NCBI GenBank assembly: GCA_937883755.1
Contig: CAKZYA010000059.1
Span: forward strand, 124,001-188,000
DNA length: 64,000 nucleotides
Source: an uncultured Flammeovirgaceae bacterium
Lineage (GTDB): Bacteria > Bacteroidota > Bacteroidia > Cytophagales > Cyclobacteriaceae
Direction of reading: 5' to 3'
Positions 60,873 to 64,000 of the stretch are shown piece by piece. Numbering within the stretch: position 1 is the stretch's first letter; every line of letters starts with the position of its first letter. The notes under the pieces were generated by a model that was given only the letters and a program-made list of their open reading frames with translations, was not told where the DNA came from and did not search any database. The position numbers and the translations under genes are program-made.

Positions 60873-63224
60873 TTAAAAAGTGTAGGCTACATTCAACAGG
60901 ATGTTTCGGGGGTTGCCAGGAAAATTTCGTTGGTAATTGTAACCTCCTGCATAATACAGTTCGTCAAAAATGTTTTCCACGTTGGCCGAGATGCGAAATC
61001 GGTCTACCGTGTAGTATACTGCGGCATCAAAGACCGTATAAGCCGGAAGTTGTAGCTCCCGATCAAACGTATTTCGCTGGCCTACGTGCGAATAGCCCAA
61101 TCCAAAACCCAGCCCTTCCAGTGTACCTTTCGTCAGTGTATACTTAGCCCACAGGTTGCTAATGTGTTGAGGGGCGTTTTCCTTCAATCGCCCAATGTCT
61201 TCTTCATTATCGCTTTCGGTAACCACGGCATCGTTGAAGGCGTAACTGGCCGTGATGCTAAAGTTAGGCGTAATTCTACCCGAAGTTTCTACTTCAAAGC
61301 CGCGGGCTCTTTCTTGCCCTCGTTGCTCTAGCAAATCAGGATTCTGGGGGTTGTTGGCACTGACCAAAACATTATTTTGCTCAATCTGGTAGAAAGATAA
61401 GCCTGCAAATAACCGCTCATCAAAGAAATTTCCTTTTGCCCCGGCCTCGAGAAGATTGCTGGTTAGCGGGTCAAATGGCCCACCAACTATTGGGTTGACA
61501 TTGGTACTGGCCGCCTGAGGCTCAAATCCGGTAGCGTACGTGGCGTATGCATTCAGGTTGGGCAATATGCTGTATACCACTCCAACTCGGGGCAACCAGG
61601 CGGTTTGTCGGTCGTCGCCCAAACCAGCGTCTTCCATTGAGGGATTACGATCTTCCGGTGTCTCGAATATTTCGTACCGTAAGCTTAGTAACAGTTGCAG
61701 CCGCCCGTAGGTCAACTGATCCTGGACATAAATACCCTGTGTGTTGTAATAGGTGTTTCTATTACCCCAGGAAGGAACGAAAAAGGTATACTTGCTTACA
61801 TCGGGTCGCGATCGAGGTGTTTCCCCCACAAATACTGTATCTACATTATTAGCTTGCAAATGGGTACGATTGAATTCTGAAGAAATAAAGTCATAGCCCA
61901 GTAGCATCTTGTGATTAACATCCCCCGTGCGGAATTGCTGCACTAAGTAAGACGTTAAGTTATCGGTAACCGATTGACTGACCCGATCACCAAAACCTAG
62001 TGTGGCTGAATCTCGGGTGACATAGCCACTAAACGTATGCTCGTTGAGTTGCTCATCGAACCGAAACTTCATGTAAGATACATTGATAGAAGTGGTAGGG
62101 GTAAGCTGCTGATTAAGGGATAATGTCATTGAGAGATTTTGCTGCTTCAGGAAATCCCCCGGTTTGTTTAGGTTTATATCAATGGGAGTGGAGGTCAGGC
62201 TATTGTCATTCTGGAAGATTGGTCTGCCCCTATCCAGTAGCGTATTGATGTTAGAGTAAACCAGATCAAAGTTGACCCGTGTGCCATCTCTTGGCAAAAA
62301 AGAGATAGAAGGAGCCACTACCGCAGTTTCGTGCTTGATTAAATCCCGAAAAGACTCGGCGTTTTCGTAGCCAAGATTTAAGCGATACAGTAAGGTTTTT
62401 TCTTCGTTGATCGGCCCGGTGAAGTCGGCTTGGGCTCGGTAGGTGTTCCAGCTACCCGTAGTAAAGCTCAGTGACTTTCGATCTTCTTCCAGGGGTTTTT
62501 TAGTTACCATATTGATGGTACCCCCCGGATTGGTGTTGGCAAACATAGCAGAAGCGGGCCCCTTGATGACTTCTACCCGCTCAATGTTGACCAATAGAGG
62601 ACTAGTCCAGAAATTGCCGTAGCTACGTAAACCGTTGATTAACCGACTATTGCCGTCAAAAGTCCGGAAACCCCGAATGGTAATGTCGTCGTATACGGAA
62701 AACTTGTTCACCCCTGCCACATTCTTGACCACATCTTTGAGCCGATAAGCTTGCTGATCCTGAATCAGTTCTTTGGTGACAGTAGAAATAGTCTGCGGAA
62801 TATCAATAGTTTGCGACTCTACCTTGGTAGCCGAGAAAGAATAATCACTTTTGTAGTCAGTTTCCCGGCGGCCAATCACCTCTACAGTTTGCAACTCCTG
62901 CGTACTTACTGATAAGCTAATGTCTTGCTGCACTACACTGTTGGCATCCAGCATGATTTCTTGTTTGCGGGTACGAAACCCTACCCCTGAAGCTACCAAT
63001 GTATAAGTGCCCATCGGTATATTGGTGATTTCGTATTTTCCTTCTGTGCTGGTAGCTGCTCCGTAAGTAGTGCCCGTTAGTCCGATGTTAATACCCGGTA
63101 GTGGTTCACCTTCCAGGTTGCTGATCGTTCCTCTCACAGTAGCCGTTTGTGCGAAGGAGTCGGTTACTGTCAACAATGACAGAATTAATATAAAGAATAA
63201 AAAAGAGGATAAAGACTTATGCAT
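60873..63224 (-). CDS. TonB-dependent siderophore receptor (783 aa)
   Basis: I set the start at ATG 63224 (HKSLSSFLFFILILSLL), which gives a proper signal peptide; an in-frame ATG at 63293 adds 23 residues without one. The order is signal peptide, carboxypeptidase-regulatory-like domain, plug (IDIPQTISTVTKELIQDQQ; VERVEVIKGPASAMFANTNPGG), and barrel ending NILLNVAYTF. TAAATA lies 7 nt before this start (63237-63232), similar to the other receptor promoters, but without a clear -33 element or Fur box. Close relative of the receptor at 53729. Confidence 0.94.
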   Translation of the reverse strand: MHKSLSSFLFFILILSLLTVTDSFAQTATVRGTISNLEGEPLPGINIGLTGTTYGAATSTEGKYEITNIPMGTYTLVASGVGFRTRKQEIMLDANSVVQQDISLSVSTQELQTVEVIGRRETDYKSDYSFSATKVESQTIDIPQTISTVTKELIQDQQAYRLKDVVKNVAGVNKFSVYDDITIRGFRTFDGNSRLINGLRSYGNFWTSPLLVNIERVEVIKGPASAMFANTNPGGTINMVTKKPLEEDRKSLSFTTGSWNTYRAQADFTGPINEEKTLLYRLNLGYENAESFRDLIKHETAVVAPSISFLPRDGTRVNFDLVYSNINTLLDRGRPIFQNDNSLTSTPIDINLNKPGDFLKQQNLSMTLSLNQQLTPTTSINVSYMKFRFDEQLNEHTFSGYVTRDSATLGFGDRVSQSVTDNLTSYLVQQFRTGDVNHKMLLGYDFISSEFNRTHLQANNVDTVFVGETPRSRPDVSKYTFFVPSWGNRNTYYNTQGIYVQDQLTYGRLQLLLSLRYEIFETPEDRNPSMEDAGLGDDRQTAWLPRVGVVYSILPNLNAYATYATGFEPQAASTNVNPIVGGPFDPLTSNLLEAGAKGNFFDERLFAGLSFYQIEQNNVLVSANNPQNPDLLEQRGQERARGFEVETSGRITPNFSITASYAFNDAVVTESDNEEDIGRLKENAPQHISNLWAKYTLTKGTLEGLGFGLGYSHVGQRNTFDRELQLPAYTVFDAAVYYTVDRFRISANVENIFDELYYAGGYNYQRNFPGNPRNILLNVAYTF

Positions 63225-63356
63225 TTTTTTGTATTTAGTTAGAGAAAAAAAATTGGTAATTGATATGGTAGAAGAGTAAATCTCCGTTTTCACCTGGTTA
63301 TTAAGTTTGGTCTGGTTAGCTTTTTCATCGGGCAGATTTAAGCATTAATTGAGTAG

Positions 63357-64000
63357 TTAAATCTTAGGCAATGTAGCCACCAAGTCGGCCCAGTCGCTAC
63401 GCTGGGGAATGCCAGGTTTGCGTAGCCCGAAAAACTGGGTAATGAGGTTACGTTGGGCGTCAAATAGTTCCACGGCGGTGACAATACCGTCTTCAGTGGG
63501 CTTTTTTACCACCCAGGCGGTATCTACCATATTCAACCGTAGGTGCAGGTTAAATTTAGGGTCAAGCACATTAAGCCAGCGTTCCACCCCATTGTGTCCC
63601 CTTTCCAGCATCCGAATGGTGCGTACTTTATCCTGATGAATTTGCAGATTCCCTCGGTTACCCGCGAAGATCATAATGGGTAGTTTGGTTTGGGAGGCGC
63701 GCTTCAGCATACCTTCCAGTGCTTCTGGATCAATCTGGTAGGTGTACTTTTCCACGGCCAGCTCTAGGGCACGGTAGCGATGTACCTGATGCTTGCGTAG
63801 CATCGGAAAAAAATCGTGAGTGTCTTTCAGGTTATCCCAGTCGGCGAGGAATGAGTCCTGATCCACTTCATCGGTATAGGTTTTTTCTTCGGTTCCCGGT
63901 ACGCTTTGCTCAGCTCCCTGATCATCGTCCCGAAAATCACGCACGATAGATTGATACGCATCCTGATTACTCTCTTTTTGCAGGAAAATCTTGGTAATAG
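63357..64000 (-). CDS. hmuS: HemS/HmuS-type haem-degrading or haem-trafficking protein (5' end cut)
   Basis: The frame is open from the window edge to the stop at 63357 (213 codons visible). The C-terminal HemS domain is clear: DFFPMLRKHQVHRYRALELA, PIMIFAGNRGNLQIHQDKV, ERWLNVLDPKFNLHLRLNMV, DTAWVVKKPTEDGIVTAVEL and FDAQRNLITQFFGLRKPG. The family binds haem in the cytoplasm and, in several bacteria, opens the ring or hands it on. The N-terminal half lies outside the window, so the haem-ligating residues of that half cannot be judged. It indicates that the island continues with haem uptake genes. Confidence 0.9.
   Translation of the reverse strand, partial: ITKIFLQKESNQDAYQSIVRDFRDDDQGAEQSVPGTEEKTYTDEVDQDSFLADWDNLKDTHDFFPMLRKHQVHRYRALELAVEKYTYQIDPEALEGMLKRASQTKLPIMIFAGNRGNLQIHQDKVRTIRMLERGHNGVERWLNVLDPKFNLHLRLNMVDTAWVVKKPTEDGIVTAVELFDAQRNLITQFFGLRKPGIPQRSDWADLVATLPKI

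Noticed and set aside
1-64000. Siderophore biosynthesis genes (NRPS or IucA/IucC type)
   Set aside because: I looked for synthetase motifs in the large frames; all large frames are receptors, PepSY proteins or the ABC permease.

Overview
The window looks like part of a Bacteroidota chromosome, most likely order Cytophagales; this placement is inference. The reasons are outer-membrane receptors that carry an N-terminal carboxypeptidase-regulatory-like domain, DUF4374 lipoproteins with acidic residues right after the lipidated cysteine (a Bacteroidota surface-export signal), DUF6686-like small proteins, and promoters of the type TTTG - 18/19 bp - TAAATA. No rRNA, tRNA, CRISPR or siderophore-biosynthesis genes were seen.

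Almost the whole window is an iron, siderophore and haem acquisition island. I count nine TonB-dependent receptors, eight PepSY-type inner-membrane proteins (one fused to a flavodoxin/FNR reductase, one frameshifted), five DUF4374-type lipoproteins, four AraC-family regulators, one Fur-family regulator and, at the right edge, a HemS/HmuS-type haem protein. Receptor + DUF4374 lipoprotein + PepSY protein is the composition of the XusABC xenosiderophore system known from Bacteroides thetaiotaomicron. Here that theme occurs at four loci with different accessories.

Layout: 1-5136 holds a truncated AraC gene, a FyuA-like receptor with a small membrane protein, and a divergent AraC gene. 5177-12806 holds a frameshifted methyltransferase, a duplicated-domain lipoprotein, a PepSY-flavodoxin-FNR reductase, a DUF2271 protein, a secreted ankyrin protein and a frameshifted PepSY gene. 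12973-15552 holds an azurin-like cupredoxin, an intact IS5-family element inserted just upstream of it, and an AraC gene. 15845-24229 (+) is a receptor/DUF4374 pair joined to a DoxX-like protein and an ABC-2 transporter whose permease carries a zinc-less M1-peptidase-like domain. 24292-30438 and 32576-39795 (both -) are paralogous operons: receptor, one or two DUF4374 lipoproteins, two small membrane proteins, long PepSY protein. Fur and two small-protein genes lie between them. 39918-45417 holds an AraC gene, a short PepSY gene, a 172-bp MITE-like element and a receptor whose leader carries five 10-bp repeats. 45759-50651 is a compact xusABC-like operon, followed by a DUF6686-like small-gene cluster. 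52381-63224 holds three more receptors, two with PepSY partners and one with a thiopurine-methyltransferase-like gene. 63357-64000 is the 3' part of hemS.

How the genes probably work together (inference): surface DUF4374 lipoproteins capture ferric siderophores, TonB-dependent receptors import them, and PepSY proteins pass electrons to release the iron. Control has two visible layers. A recurrent palindrome TTTAGA-N5-TCTAAA overlaps the -7 element of at least five receptor promoters, as expected for a Fur box. Direct repeats with a 21-bp period lie in two AraC/receptor divergent regions, as expected for AraC operators.
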